A DNA stretch of 64,000 nt from Variovorax sp. J22P240 (GCF_030316855.1 NZ_JASZYR010000010.1:1-64000); one strand, 5' to 3'; shown: positions 47,633 to 56,864, counted from the first letter of the stretch. The notes: generated by a model from the sequence alone, not told the origin. Program-made: numbers and translations.

Positions 47633-48620
47633 TTCGTTGATGGGTGAGTGACTCGGCATCCTGCAATCGCACGTCATTCGGGTCAGCCCGCAGCTTGAGC
47701 AGGGCGACGAGCTGCTCGTTCTCCCAGCTCGTGAGCTGCTCGATCGAGCGCGCGCCGGCTTCCTGCAGAACACCTTCGGCGAGCCTGGTCTTGAGCTCCA
47801 GCGTGATCACTGGATCGCCCAGCGTCTTGAGCACCGGCAGCAGGCCTTCGAACACGCCTTGCAGGAAGTGGTGGATGCCACCGGCACCGCCGCTCACGTG
47901 GTACTGCAGGCCAGGCCCCATCAGCGCCCAGCGCAGACCCGGTCCCCAGCTCACCGCGGCGTCCGCATCGCCGACGCTCAGAACGCCCTGCTCGATGAGG
48001 TACAGGACCTCGCGGAAGAGCGCGATCTGCAGCCGGTTGGCGACGTGGCCCGGCATTTCCTTGTGCAGAAGGATGGGCTTCTTGCCGATGTCCGCATAGA
48101 ACTTCATGGCCCGCCCCAGCGCCTCGGGAGAGGTCTTCGCGCCGCCCACCACCTCGACGAGTGGAATCAGGTGCGGGGGATTGAACGGGTGCCCCACCAA
48201 GATGCGTTCGGGGTGCTTGCATTCCGACTGCATGACGCTCGGCGTGATGCCCGACGAGCTGGAGGCAATGATCGAATCGACGGGCGTGGCTGCGTCGATG
48301 TCAGCGAAGAGCCTCTTCTTGAACTCGGGACGCTCGGGGCCGTTCTCCTGCACGAGATCGGCCTGCGACACTGCCTGCGCCATGTCGGTGGTGACGGTGA
48401 GGCGCTCGCGCGAAGCGCCCGGCGCCAGGCCCAGGGTGGTCAGGGCGTCCCACGCGTCGTCGATGTACTTGCGCAGCCCTGCCTCGGCATCAGGTGCCGG
48501 ATCCGTGGCAATGACGTCGAGGCCGCAGGCCAGGTATTGCGCGGCCCAACTGGCGCCGATGACGCCCGTGCCGACGATGGCGACGCGGCGGATGGGTTTG
48601 TCGTAGTTCATCTCAGACAT
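47613..48620 (-). CDS. 3-hydroxyacyl-CoA dehydrogenase-type enzyme
   Basis: The 335-residue protein has an N-terminal NAD-binding Rossmann motif (VAIVGTGVIGASWAAQYLA), then QENGPERPEFKKRLFADID, SSSSGI and GHPFNPPHLIPLVEVVGG, as in the 3-hydroxyacyl-CoA and L-carnitine dehydrogenase families. It should oxidise a 3-hydroxy substrate with NAD+. It is cotranscribed with a CoA transferase, which matches carnitine- or hydroxyacid-type catabolism; the substrate is unknown. An internal ATG at 48611 is also possible. Confidence 0.85.
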   Translation of the reverse strand: MSEMNYDKPIRRVAIVGTGVIGASWAAQYLACGLDVIATDPAPDAEAGLRKYIDDAWDALTTLGLAPGASRERLTVTTDMAQAVSQADLVQENGPERPEFKKRLFADIDAATPVDSIIASSSSGITPSVMQSECKHPERILVGHPFNPPHLIPLVEVVGGAKTSPEALGRAMKFYADIGKKPILLHKEMPGHVANRLQIALFREVLYLIEQGVLSVGDADAAVSWGPGLRWALMGPGLQYHVSGGAGGIHHFLQGVFEGLLPVLKTLGDPVITLELKTRLAEGVLQEAGARSIEQLTSWENEQLVALLKLRADPNDVRLQDAESLTHQRNGHANE

Positions 48621-48623
48621 TCT

Positions 48624-49511
48624 TCAGGAGAGATTGACGTAGTTGATGCCGGCGAGGTTGCCCTGCACGAAGAGCACGGCGGCGGGCTCGGACCCGTCGA
48701 GGCGGGCCGTGTAGATCGTGCCGGTGAGGTCGGTGATGAACATGCGGTCGCCCGCGCCGTCCAGCGTGATGCCGATGCCTTCCATGAGATGGGTAAAGAC
48801 AATCTCCGGCGCGGGGCGACCATGCAACCCTTCGTCGAGTGGAGCGCGGTTAACGGTATTGCCCTTCGGCGGATCCCCGCGGTCGGTCCAGTACAGGATC
48901 CGTTTCGCGTGATCGATCTCCAGGTCGATCGGCTCCGGCAGGCCGGCGTACACCAGCTCGACGTCGCTGCGCGCGTCGGCGCTCTCGCCGGGCGGAATGT
49001 CGATGCCGGCACGGAAGATGCGACCCTGTCCACCGTTGTCCTGGCCCTTCTGCGTCCAGTAGATCTGGCCGCGCTCGAGGTCGACGACGATTCCGACGCA
49101 CCACTTCGTCTGGTCGCCACGATCGGCATCCCTGGATCCGCTTTGCACCAGGGTCTCGACGCCCGAGCCGTTAAGGTTGCAACGCATCACGCGCATGCCC
49201 TCGCGGTCGCACCAATAGAGCTTGCGGTTGTGCCCGTCCAGCTGCAGTTGTTTTGGCGTATGAGTGACGCCTTCCGAAACGATGGTCGTGCGGTTCCCGC
49301 CATCGAGGTCCACGCGCTCGATCGAGCCATCGTCGTGGCCAAGCGAACCCATGTTCGTCCAGTAGAGGTGACCGGCTTCGGCATCGACGGCGACACCGTC
49401 CGGCGCCCGGCATCCTGTGACGATGATCTTCTTGTCGGAACCGTCGGGGAGGATGGAAAACACACGGCCCTCGGCTAGATCGAGGACGAAGAGACGATTG
49501 ATGGCGCTCAT
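48624..49511 (-). CDS. YWTD-type beta-propeller protein
   Basis: GAGGAAAG supports the ATG at 49511, giving 295 residues. Repeats such as GHLYWTNMGSLGHDDGSIER, KLYWCDREG, QIYWTQKGQ and RILYWTDRGDPPKGNTVNRA are low-density-lipoprotein receptor class-B blades, so a six-bladed propeller is likely. No signal peptide is seen. Similar genes lie in catabolic operons and may act as lactonase-like or scaffolding proteins. It sits 3 bp before the dehydrogenase. Confidence 0.8.
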   Translation of the reverse strand: MSAINRLFVLDLAEGRVFSILPDGSDKKIIVTGCRAPDGVAVDAEAGHLYWTNMGSLGHDDGSIERVDLDGGNRTTIVSEGVTHTPKQLQLDGHNRKLYWCDREGMRVMRCNLNGSGVETLVQSGSRDADRGDQTKWCVGIVVDLERGQIYWTQKGQDNGGQGRIFRAGIDIPPGESADARSDVELVYAGLPEPIDLEIDHAKRILYWTDRGDPPKGNTVNRAPLDEGLHGRPAPEIVFTHLMEGIGITLDGAGDRMFITDLTGTIYTARLDGSEPAAVLFVQGNLAGINYVNLS

Positions 49512-49534
49512 GGCAGGCTTTCCTCGATGCGTGG

Positions 49535-50638
49535 TCAGCCGTTGATGAACGCAAGCAGATCGGCGTTGATGATGCTCGCCTGCGTGGTGGGCATGCCGTG
49601 CGGGAAGCCCTTGTAGGCCTTGAGCATGCCGTTCCTGAGCAGCTTGGCCGTCAGCGGGCCCGAGTCTGCGTACGGCACGATCTGGTCGTCGTCGCCGTGC
49701 ATCACCAGCACCGGCAGGCTGATCTTCTTCAGATCGTCGGTAAAGTCGGTCTGCGAGAACGCAACGATGCCGTCGTATTGCGCCTTCGCGCTGCCCATCA
49801 TGCCCTGGCGCCACCAATTCTGGATGATGCCTTCCTGCGGCTTGACACCGGGTCGGTTGAAGCCGTAGAACGGACCTGCAGGGAGGTCGCGGAAGAACTG
49901 CGCGCGGTTGGCGGCGGTCTGCTGCTGCAGGCCGTCGAACACGTCCCTTGGCAAGCCGCCGGGATTGGAGGTGGTCCTTACCATGAGCGGCGGAACGGCC
50001 GCGATGAGGCAAGCCTTCGAGGCGCGCTTCTCTCCGTGGCGGGCCAGGTAGTGCACGACCTCGCCCCCGCCGGTGGAGTGGCCCACGTGGACCGCGCCCT
50101 TGAGGTCGAGATGGTTCACGACAGTGGCGAGGTCGTCGGCGTAGTGGTTCATGTCATGGCCGTCCCACCCTTGCGACGAACGACCAATGCCGCGGCGGTC
50201 GTGTGCGACGACGCGGAAGCCCTGGGCCAGGAAGAACATCATCTGCGCGTCCCAGTCGTCGGAGCTCAGTGGCCATCCGTGGGAAAAGACGATGGGCGTC
50301 GCATTGGCGGGGCCCCAGTCCTTGTAGAAGATTTGGACACCGTCCTTGGTGGTGACGTAGTTCATGGGAGAGTTTCCTTGGGGAGTTACCGCGCCGTTCG
50401 GCACGGGGGAGGCAGCGGAAGCCGCAAAAGGCATTGCCGCCGTGGCCGCAGCGCCCGCCCCGATGACGAGCAGGATGCGGCGCGTGACTTCGGCGGCGGC
50501 AAAGGACTTAGTGAACGCGCAGGCGCGCCTGACGGGGTCGAGGTCTTTCATGGTCGGTATGGAGCGAGAGGTTGTGAGTTCGATGTAGATGTCAGCGAAT
50601 GACACTTCATCCCCCGTTGGGACGGTGTCTGTGGTCAT
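49535..50638 (-). CDS. Alpha/beta hydrolase of the non-heme chloroperoxidase type
   Basis: The hydrolase core starts at MNYVTTKDGVQIFYKDWG (50365) and has nucleophile motif GHSTGGGEVVHY, an oxyanion HGW segment, the acid in VMHGDDDQIVP and His in GFPHGMPTT. This is the cofactor-free chloroperoxidase/perhydrolase family. The frame is open upstream to an ATG at 50638 that overlaps the previous stop, and this extension contains a leader-like RRILLVIGAGAAATAAMPFA, so a secreted form is likely. A shorter start at 50365 with AAGGAAA is possible. Other start: 50551. Confidence 0.82.
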   Translation of the reverse strand: MTTDTVPTGDEVSFADIYIELTTSRSIPTMKDLDPVRRACAFTKSFAAAEVTRRILLVIGAGAAATAAMPFAASAASPVPNGAVTPQGNSPMNYVTTKDGVQIFYKDWGPANATPIVFSHGWPLSSDDWDAQMMFFLAQGFRVVAHDRRGIGRSSQGWDGHDMNHYADDLATVVNHLDLKGAVHVGHSTGGGEVVHYLARHGEKRASKACLIAAVPPLMVRTTSNPGGLPRDVFDGLQQQTAANRAQFFRDLPAGPFYGFNRPGVKPQEGIIQNWWRQGMMGSAKAQYDGIVAFSQTDFTDDLKKISLPVLVMHGDDDQIVPYADSGPLTAKLLRNGMLKAYKGFPHGMPTTQASIINADLLAFING

Positions 50639-51519
50639 GGCTGGCTCGCGGGCTGCGCTTGGCTCGCCTTGATGAAACTTGCGATGTAGTCCACCGACTC
50701 CCGGACGTACTGCATCTGCGGGCCGTGCCCGGCAGCCGGGAAGGTGAGCAGTTGCAGGGTCGGTAGCTGGCGATTCAGCGCATACCAGTTCTCGACGGGG
50801 AAGACGATGTCGTGGTCGCCGCCGATGTGCAGGATCGGTGTCGTCGTCTTCTTCATGGCATCCAGCACCGCGGGGGCGGGAAACACCGGGCTCCGCGGGC
50901 CCGAGGCGATCGCGTTGATGGCCCACTCTGCTGGAACCTCGACGCTGAGATCGTGTTGGCGTCGCCCGAGACGGGCGGTCGCGCGCTCCGCCGCCTCGCG
51001 GCTGATCGCCGAAGCGGGCTCGAAGAAGAGGGCCGTGTTGTCGATCAGGTCGTTCTTCGGCTTGCCGGCCAGGTCGAAAAACAGCTGCTCGCCGAGCTTG
51101 GCCAGGTCACCGGGCGGGGTCGTGGCCAGGAGCACCACATGGCTGACCTTGGGGCCGGCCATCGCGAAGACGATCTGCGCCGCGATGCCACCGACGGACC
51201 AGCCGCCGATCACGACTTTCTGCAGACCCAAGGCGCCGATCAACTCGATCGCATCCTTGGCCAGCGAAGGCGGACTGTAGGTCCGCTCGCCGGTAGACAG
51301 ACCGATGCCGCTGTAGTCGAAGACGATGACCTGGAACCCATGCGAGGCCAATCCATCGAGGAAAGCTGGATCCCACGAGTCCATGTTGCCGCGGAAGCGC
51401 TGGCACAGCACGATCGGCTGGCCCGAGCCGATGGTGCGAAAAGCCAGCTTGCGACCACCGATCTCGACGAACTGGTTGGGCGCCGAGACGGCATTGGTTG
51501 GACTGACGACCTGGTTCAT
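50635..51519 (-). CDS. Alpha/beta hydrolase
   Basis: The 294-residue protein has the fold's key motifs: FRGNMDSWDPAFLDGLASHG, nucleophile elbow GGWSVGG, acid in GGDHDIVFP and His in FPAAGHGPQ. The substrate cannot be predicted. It is the first gene of the minus-strand catabolic operon, divergent from a LysR gene, and its stop overlaps the next start (ATGA). Confidence 0.85.
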   Translation of the reverse strand: MNQVVSPTNAVSAPNQFVEIGGRKLAFRTIGSGQPIVLCQRFRGNMDSWDPAFLDGLASHGFQVIVFDYSGIGLSTGERTYSPPSLAKDAIELIGALGLQKVVIGGWSVGGIAAQIVFAMAGPKVSHVVLLATTPPGDLAKLGEQLFFDLAGKPKNDLIDNTALFFEPASAISREAAERATARLGRRQHDLSVEVPAEWAINAIASGPRSPVFPAPAVLDAMKKTTTPILHIGGDHDIVFPVENWYALNRQLPTLQLLTFPAAGHGPQMQYVRESVDYIASFIKASQAQPASQP

Positions 51520-51551
51520 GGTGACCCCTTGTGTGTTGATGCGGGGTCAGA

Positions 51552-51585
51552 ATGGCGTCTTGGCGGCTGAAGAAAAAGACGCCAT
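51552..51585. promoter_or_regulatory. Perfect 10-bp inverted repeat in the divergent spacer
   Basis: ATGGCGTCTT at 51552-51561 and AAGACGCCAT at 51576-51585 are perfect reverse complements with a 14-bp spacer. They sit between the divergent hydrolase operon and the LysR gene, a usual place for a LysR-regulator operator. Confidence 0.55.
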
Positions 51586-51596
51586 CCTGCAACGGC

Positions 51597-51615
51597 TGTC
51601 TCGCGCAGCGAGACA
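51597..51615. promoter_or_regulatory. Perfect 8-bp palindrome ahead of the LysR gene
   Basis: TGTCTCGC, GCA, then GCGAGACA form a near-continuous dyad 40 bp before the LysR start. It is a likely regulator site for the LysR protein itself, controlling both divergent transcripts. Confidence 0.55.
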
Positions 51616-51654
51616 ATGGACCGCGCATCCAGCTGACAAGTGAGGTGGAAGGCG

Positions 51655-52665
51655 ATGGACAAGCTCAGCGCAATGAGAGCGTTCGTCAGGGTCGTCGAGT
51701 GCGGCAGTTTCACCAAGGCCGCGGACGCGCTGGGCTGGCCGAAGCCAACGGTGAGCCGTTTGGTCCAGTGGCTGGAGAGCGAGGTGAATGTGGTTTTGCT
51801 CAACCGGACGACACGTCGAGTCACCTTGACGCCGGACGGTGCGGCGTACTTCGAGCGCGCGACCCGCATCCTCATCGAGGTCGACGACCTCGAAGCCGGG
51901 CTGGCCGACAAGCGCGCCATGCTCAGCGGCCCGCTTCGTGTCGATGTTGGATCCGCCGTGGCCCAGACGATCCTGGTTCCCGCATTGGCGGACTTCTTCG
52001 CGCGCTATCCGGGCATTGACATCAAGCTCGGGGTGAGCGACCGTCCGGTCGACCTGATCGGCGAAAACATCGACTGCGTCCTGCGGGCGGGCGTCTTGCG
52101 CGACGAGTCGCTCGTGGCCAGGCGACTGGCGCGGTTTCGTTGGATCGTCTGCGCATCTCCTGAGTACCTCGAGCGATGCGGTGTCCCAACACACCCAAGG
52201 GAGCTCGAAGGAGGGGCTCACCGGGTCGTGAGCTATTTCTTTCACGGCACCGGCCGCATTTACCCGCTCGTCATGTCAAAGGGCGGGGAGCGCCTGGAAG
52301 TGCAGTGCGCACACTCGTTCGCGACGAACGACATGATGGCGACGCTGGAGGCCGGCGCTCGGGGCTTGGGCATCATCCGGACAACGACAATGATTGCGCA
52401 GCGTCACCTGAAATCCGGGGCTCTGCAGCCGGTGCTGACGGACTGGTCCACGGAGACAGTTCCGTTCTACGTGGTCTATCCCTCGCATCGACATTTGAAT
52501 GCCCGCTTGCGCGTCTTCATCGACTGGGTCGCGGAACTCTACGCACCCTTCGATACGCCCCTTCCGCAGCCGGCGGAGAAAGCGGGACTTGACAGCGCGG
52601 TCAACGACATCGCTGGGACAACGGGTGTCGCTGTGCAGTCCGGCCTTGACGGTGAGCGGTCATAG
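51655..52665 (+). CDS. LysR-family transcriptional regulator
   Basis: The ATG at 51655 is preceded by GAGGTGGAAGG and gives 336 residues. The N-terminal winged helix reads MDKLSAMRAFVRVVECGSFT, ALGWPKPTVSRLVQWLE, LLNRTTRRVTLTPDG. An effector-binding domain follows (GPLRVDVGSAVAQTILVPAL). It is divergent from the catabolic operon and probably controls it, with an operon intermediate as co-inducer (inference). Confidence 0.92.
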   Translation: MDKLSAMRAFVRVVECGSFTKAADALGWPKPTVSRLVQWLESEVNVVLLNRTTRRVTLTPDGAAYFERATRILIEVDDLEAGLADKRAMLSGPLRVDVGSAVAQTILVPALADFFARYPGIDIKLGVSDRPVDLIGENIDCVLRAGVLRDESLVARRLARFRWIVCASPEYLERCGVPTHPRELEGGAHRVVSYFFHGTGRIYPLVMSKGGERLEVQCAHSFATNDMMATLEAGARGLGIIRTTTMIAQRHLKSGALQPVLTDWSTETVPFYVVYPSHRHLNARLRVFIDWVAELYAPFDTPLPQPAEKAGLDSAVNDIAGTTGVAVQSGLDGERS

Positions 52666-52671
52666 GGCAGC

Positions 52672-52965
52672 CTCCAAGTCTCCGAAGGTATGGTGGCGCC
52701 CGCCTGGCCGGCCGCCCAGAGCGAGGGTTCGACCGCCTGGGCCCAGTTGCAACGAGAAGCAGATCTCGGCGACGGTGGCAGCGGCACGGCCCAGGAGGAT
52801 GCTGGACAGCGGCGTGTCCACCACCACCAGCCGCTCGAGGTCCACCCGGGGGGAACTGAACGGTCGGCGCACACCAGCACGTAGACGCCGGACAAGGCCA
52901 GCTGCAGCCCCGCGTAGCCGGCCGCACTGGCAAGCCCAATGCCATCGACCACGTGCTCCCGGACA
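52672..52965 (-). pseudogene. Membrane-protein remnant with frameshift
   Basis: On the minus strand one frame reads GYAGLQLALSGVYVLVCA and, after a run of six C at about 52848-52853, another frame reads RVDLERLVVVDTPLSSILLG and RAAATVAEICFSLQL. Together they look like one transmembrane protein shifted by the homopolymer run. No complete start is visible. Called from residue pattern only. Confidence 0.45.
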
Positions 52966-53039
52966 GGTCGGCCATTCGGCCTGTTGGCAAGCCCGAAACC
53001 GCCGCGTCATACTGCCCCCGCTTGTGAGGGTCCACGATC

Positions 53040-54065
53040 ATGGCAATACACAACAGCCTCCGATGCCTGCGTATCGTGTTGGGAATGGCCGCTGCGATGC
53101 TACTTGCACAAGGGGCATCCGCCACGGACATTTCCGGCTCGGGTTCGACCTTCGTCTATCCGGTCATGCTGCGATGGGCCGGCGGCTACCACGGTTCGAC
53201 CAGCGTCAAGGTCAATTACCAGGCCATCGGCTCGGGCAACGGCATACGGCAGGTCAAGGCCGGCCAGGTGGCCCTTGGCGCATCGGACAAGCCCCTGCCC
53301 CCTGAAGAGCTGAAGACGGCCGACCTGATGCAGTTCCCGCTGGTGGTCGGCGGCGTGGTGCCGGTGGTCAACCTCGCCGGCATCGCACCGGGCCAGTTGA
53401 AGTTCACCGGTGAGCTGCTCGCCGACATCTACCTTGGCAAGATCACGAACTGGAACGACGCGGCCATCGCCGCGCTCAACCCCGACCTCACCCTGCCCAA
53501 TCTCCACATCACGGCGATGCATCGGGTGGAAGCGTCTGGCACCACCTTCAATTTCGCGAACTACCTCTCCAAGGTGAGCGAGGAGTGGAAGACGAAGGTG
53601 GGCGAAGGAACGATGGTCAACTGGCCGGTGGGCAGCGGCGGCAGCGGCAACGACGGCATGGCCCGCTACGTCAACTACGTAACGGGGTCCATTGGGTACG
53701 TCGAGCTCGCCTATGCGCTGGACCACCAGATGACCTACCCGCTGCTGCGCAACAAGAGCGGCGCTTTCGTTGGCCCCACACCCGAGAGCTTCGAGGCCGC
53801 GTCGGCCAGTGCGGAGTGGGCGAGCCCGGACTTCTACCAGGTGCTGACGGGCGCGCCCGGCGAGGCGTCCTGGCCGATCACTGCCACCACCTTCGCGCTG
53901 GTGCCGCGAACCCCCCGCAACCCGGCGCAGACCGCCGAGGCGCTGCGCTTCTTCAAATGGTCACTGGAGCAAGGCAAGTCCGACGCGCGCGCACTGAACT
54001 ACGTGCCGCTCCCGGACAGCCTGGTTCAGCGCATCGAGGACTACTGGGCGGGGGCGAGTCGCTAG
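53040..54065 (+). CDS. Phosphate-type ABC transporter substrate-binding protein (PstS-like)
   Basis: The 341-residue protein has a signal peptide (IVLGMAAAMLLAQGASA). It then has the PstS hallmarks: DISGSGSTFVYPVMLRWAGG, YQAIGSGNGIRQVKAGQVAL, LGASDKPLP, FTGELLADIYLGKITNWNDA and RVEASGTTFNFANYL. It should bind phosphate in the periplasm. No PstC, PstA or PstB gene is adjacent, so it is a lone copy. It converges with the thiolase, with a 4-bp overlap of the two ends. Confidence 0.9.
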   Translation: MAIHNSLRCLRIVLGMAAAMLLAQGASATDISGSGSTFVYPVMLRWAGGYHGSTSVKVNYQAIGSGNGIRQVKAGQVALGASDKPLPPEELKTADLMQFPLVVGGVVPVVNLAGIAPGQLKFTGELLADIYLGKITNWNDAAIAALNPDLTLPNLHITAMHRVEASGTTFNFANYLSKVSEEWKTKVGEGTMVNWPVGSGGSGNDGMARYVNYVTGSIGYVELAYALDHQMTYPLLRNKSGAFVGPTPESFEAASASAEWASPDFYQVLTGAPGEASWPITATTFALVPRTPRNPAQTAEALRFFKWSLEQGKSDARALNYVPLPDSLVQRIEDYWAGASR

Positions 54066-55195
54066 ACGCGCTCCAGGACGGTGGCAATGCCCTGCCCTCC
54101 GCCAATGCATTGCGTGGACAGCGCGTAGCGCCCGTTCTCTCTCACCAGCAGCGCCGCTGCCTTCCCGGTGATGCGCGCGCCGGTGGCGCCCAGCGGATGG
54201 CCGATGGCCAGCCCGCCGCCGTCCAGGTTCACTGTGGCCATGTCCACTCCCAGGTCGCGGATGCAGGCCAGCGCCTGCGATGAAAAAGCTTCGTTGATCT
54301 CGACCACGTCCAGGTCGTCGACCGTCAGGCCGGCGCGCTGGAGCGCCTTGCGGGTAGCCGGAATCGGGCCGATGCCCATGATGGCCGGGTCCACGCCCAC
54401 GGTCGCGAAACTGCGCACGCGTGCCAAGGGCTGCAGGCCGTAGCGCGCAGCAAATTCATCACTGGTGACGAGCACTGCGGCAGCACCATCCGTCAGCGGC
54501 GACGAGGTGCCAGCTGTCACCACGCCATCGGGCCGGTACGCTGGCTTCAGCGCGGCCAGCGCCTCCAGTGATGTGGCGGGCCGGATGCAGCCGTCCACGT
54601 CGACCAACTCGCCGCCGGGCAATGCAATCGGCACGATCTCGGCGGCCAAGCGCCCCTGCTCGCGGGCCGCGGCAGCTTTCTGGTGCGACTGCAAGGCCAG
54701 CAGTTCCTGATCTAGCCGGCTCACGTTCCAGCGTTGCGCCACGTTCTCCGCGGTCTGGCCCATGGAGACGTAGGCGTCCGTGTTCTCCTTGAGCTCCGGA
54801 TTGGGCGAAAAGTTGAAGCCGCCCTGCGGCACCATGCTCATCGACTCCACGCCGACGCACAGGAATGCGTCGCCCATGCCCGCCTCGATCTGCGCCGCGG
54901 CGATGTGCACCGCCTGCATCGAGGAGCCGCAAAAGCGGTTCACCGTCATGCCGCCCACCGCGTGTGGCAGGCCCGCCAGCAAGCCGACGATGCGCGCGAT
55001 GTTGTTGCCCTGCGCGGCTTCAGGGTAGGCGCAGCCCATGATCACGTCCTCGATCAGCGCGGGGTCGAGATCGGTGCGCTTGAGCAGGCCCTGGACGACA
55101 TTGGCCGCCAGCGTGTCGGGCCGCACCTCGGCCAGGCGTCCCTTGCGGGCAAAGTGGAATGGGGAACGTGCATAGGCACTGATGACGGCTTTCAT
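54062..55195 (-). CDS. Acetyl-CoA acyltransferase (thiolase)
   Basis: The 377-residue thiolase has the catalytic Cys89 (NRFCGSSMQA), NEAFSSQALA, the His motif GGGLAIGHPLGATGAR and the second Cys motif CIGGGQGIA. It should cleave 3-ketoacyl-CoA or condense acyl-CoA units. Start at 55195 was chosen as the first ATG of the conserved thiolase N-terminus (MKAVISAYARSPFHFARKGR). Confidence 0.92.
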   Translation of the reverse strand: MKAVISAYARSPFHFARKGRLAEVRPDTLAANVVQGLLKRTDLDPALIEDVIMGCAYPEAAQGNNIARIVGLLAGLPHAVGGMTVNRFCGSSMQAVHIAAAQIEAGMGDAFLCVGVESMSMVPQGGFNFSPNPELKENTDAYVSMGQTAENVAQRWNVSRLDQELLALQSHQKAAAAREQGRLAAEIVPIALPGGELVDVDGCIRPATSLEALAALKPAYRPDGVVTAGTSSPLTDGAAAVLVTSDEFAARYGLQPLARVRSFATVGVDPAIMGIGPIPATRKALQRAGLTVDDLDVVEINEAFSSQALACIRDLGVDMATVNLDGGGLAIGHPLGATGARITGKAAALLVRENGRYALSTQCIGGGQGIATVLERV

Positions 55196-55277
55196 GGTCT
55201 TTCTCCTGGTTCTCGATGCATGCCGATTGGACGGCGTCCGATGATCTTGATGCGGTGTTGGGGTGATGAGTGGTGAC

Positions 55278-56345
55278 TCAGAGTTGGCCGACGTCCAGGA
55301 TGGCCTGGGCAAACACCGCGGGCGCTTCCTGGGGAAGGTTGTGGCCAATGCCGCCCGTGATCAGCCGGTGCTCATACGGGCCCGAGAACTTCTTCGCATA
55401 GGCGCCCGGCTCCGGATGGGGAGCGCCATTGGCGTCGCCTTCCATCGTGATGGTGGGCACCCGGATGTCCGGCGCCTTCGCCAGCCTGGCCTCGAGCGCG
55501 TCGTACTGGGGCTCGCCCTCTGCCAGGCCCAGGCGCCACCGGTAGTTGTGGATGGCGATGGCCACATGGTCCGGGTTGTCGAAGGATGCCGCACTGCGCT
55601 CGAAGGTGGCATCGTCGAACTGCCACTTGGGCGAAGCAAGCTTCCAGATCAGGCGGTTGAACTCGCGTCGGTACTTCTCGTAGCCGTCGCGGCCGCGCTC
55701 CGTGGTGAAGTAGAACTGGTACCACCACTGAAGTTCCGCCTCCGGCGGCAGCGGTTTGCGGCCCGCGTCGCGGTTGCCGATGAGGTAGCCGCTGACCGAT
55801 ACCAGCCCCTTGGTGCGCCCCGGCCACAGCGCGGCCATGATGTTGGCGGACCGTGCGCCCCAGTCGAAGGCACCGACGATGGCCGAGTCGATGTGCAGGG
55901 CATCCATCAACGCGATCGCATCGCTCGCCAGCACCGATTGCTGGCCGTTGCGCGGCGTGTCATTGGAAAGGAAGCGCGTCGAGCCGTAGCCGCGCAGGTA
56001 AGGCACGATGACTCGCAAGCCCTGGGCCGCGAGGATCGGGGCCACGTCGACGAAGGCGTGAATGTCATAGGGCCAGCCGTGCAGCAGCAGGACCGCAGGC
56101 CCGGTGGCCGGGCCGACCTCTGCATAGCCGACATTGAGTGCGCCTGCATCTATCTGCTTCAGTGATGCAAATGACGTGTGCGTGTCCGGCTTCGCGCCGG
56201 CCGTGCTGGCAGAGGACGCCTTGCCCGCCTGCGCGAACGCGGGCTTGCCGAGCCCCCAGCTGGCTGCCGCCGCCGCAAGGACGGCGCTGCCCAGAAAGCC
56301 GCGGCGAGGGGCGTTGATCGCCGGGGCGCTTTGTTGCGTGTTCAT
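55278..56345 (-). CDS. Tat-exported epoxide-hydrolase-like alpha/beta hydrolase
   Basis: A GGAGATG site supports the ATG at 56345, giving 355 residues. The N-terminus carries a twin-arginine signal (APRRGFLGSAVLAAAAASWG). The hydrolase core shows HGWPYDIHAFVDVAP, a nucleophile motif VGAFDWGARSAN with Asp in the nucleophile position, as in epoxide hydrolases and haloalkane dehalogenases, and a late His in GGIGHNLPQE. A periplasmic hydrolase is likely; the substrate is unknown. Confidence 0.85.
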   Translation of the reverse strand: MNTQQSAPAINAPRRGFLGSAVLAAAAASWGLGKPAFAQAGKASSASTAGAKPDTHTSFASLKQIDAGALNVGYAEVGPATGPAVLLLHGWPYDIHAFVDVAPILAAQGLRVIVPYLRGYGSTRFLSNDTPRNGQQSVLASDAIALMDALHIDSAIVGAFDWGARSANIMAALWPGRTKGLVSVSGYLIGNRDAGRKPLPPEAELQWWYQFYFTTERGRDGYEKYRREFNRLIWKLASPKWQFDDATFERSAASFDNPDHVAIAIHNYRWRLGLAEGEPQYDALEARLAKAPDIRVPTITMEGDANGAPHPEPGAYAKKFSGPYEHRLITGGIGHNLPQEAPAVFAQAILDVGQL

Positions 56346-56438
56346 TGGAATCATCTCCATTGCGCTGTTGAATGCGACGTGGCCAGGCGAGTGTCCCGGA
56401 TGCAAGAGGGGCACCCCAGGACGCGCGCCTGGGCCGCA

Positions 56439-56864
56439 TCAGGCCAGCGTGTACTTCACGTCCACGTTGCCGCGCAGCGCCTTCGAGTACGGGCAGGTCC
56501 TCTGCGCGGCATCGATCAGGCCCTGGGCGACATCGCGGGCCAGGCCGGGCAGCTTCACGTTCAGGCGGGCCTGAAGGCTGTAGCCGTCGTCGCCCAGCAC
56601 CAGGTCGATCTCGGCATCGACCGCCGTCTGCGGCGGCAGCGCCACCTTCAGCTGCGCGCCGGCCAGCGCCATGGCGCCCTGGAAGCAGGCGGACCAGCCG
56701 GCGGCCAGCAGCTGTTCCGGGTTGGTGCCGTTGCCGCTCTTGCCGGGCACGGTGTGCGTGATGCGAAGGCGGTCGTCATCACTGCGAGAAAAACCGCCAT
56801 CGCGGTTGCCGGCGGTGTGGACGCGCGCGGTGTACAGCACCTTCTTGTTGACTAGCGTGATCAT
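56439..56864 (-). CDS. ohr: Organic hydroperoxide resistance protein (Ohr/OsmC)
   Basis: The 141-residue protein keeps both redox Cys of Ohr: Cys60 (GWSACFQGAM) and Cys124 (RTCPYSKA). It reduces organic hydroperoxides in the cytoplasm with thiol cofactors. Length and order match Ohr rather than OsmC. The LuxR-type regulator follows about 150 bp away on the same strand; no MarR-type OhrR gene is seen. Confidence 0.9.
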   Translation of the reverse strand: MITLVNKKVLYTARVHTAGNRDGGFSRSDDDRLRITHTVPGKSGNGTNPEQLLAAGWSACFQGAMALAGAQLKVALPPQTAVDAEIDLVLGDDGYSLQARLNVKLPGLARDVAQGLIDAAQRTCPYSKALRGNVDVKYTLA

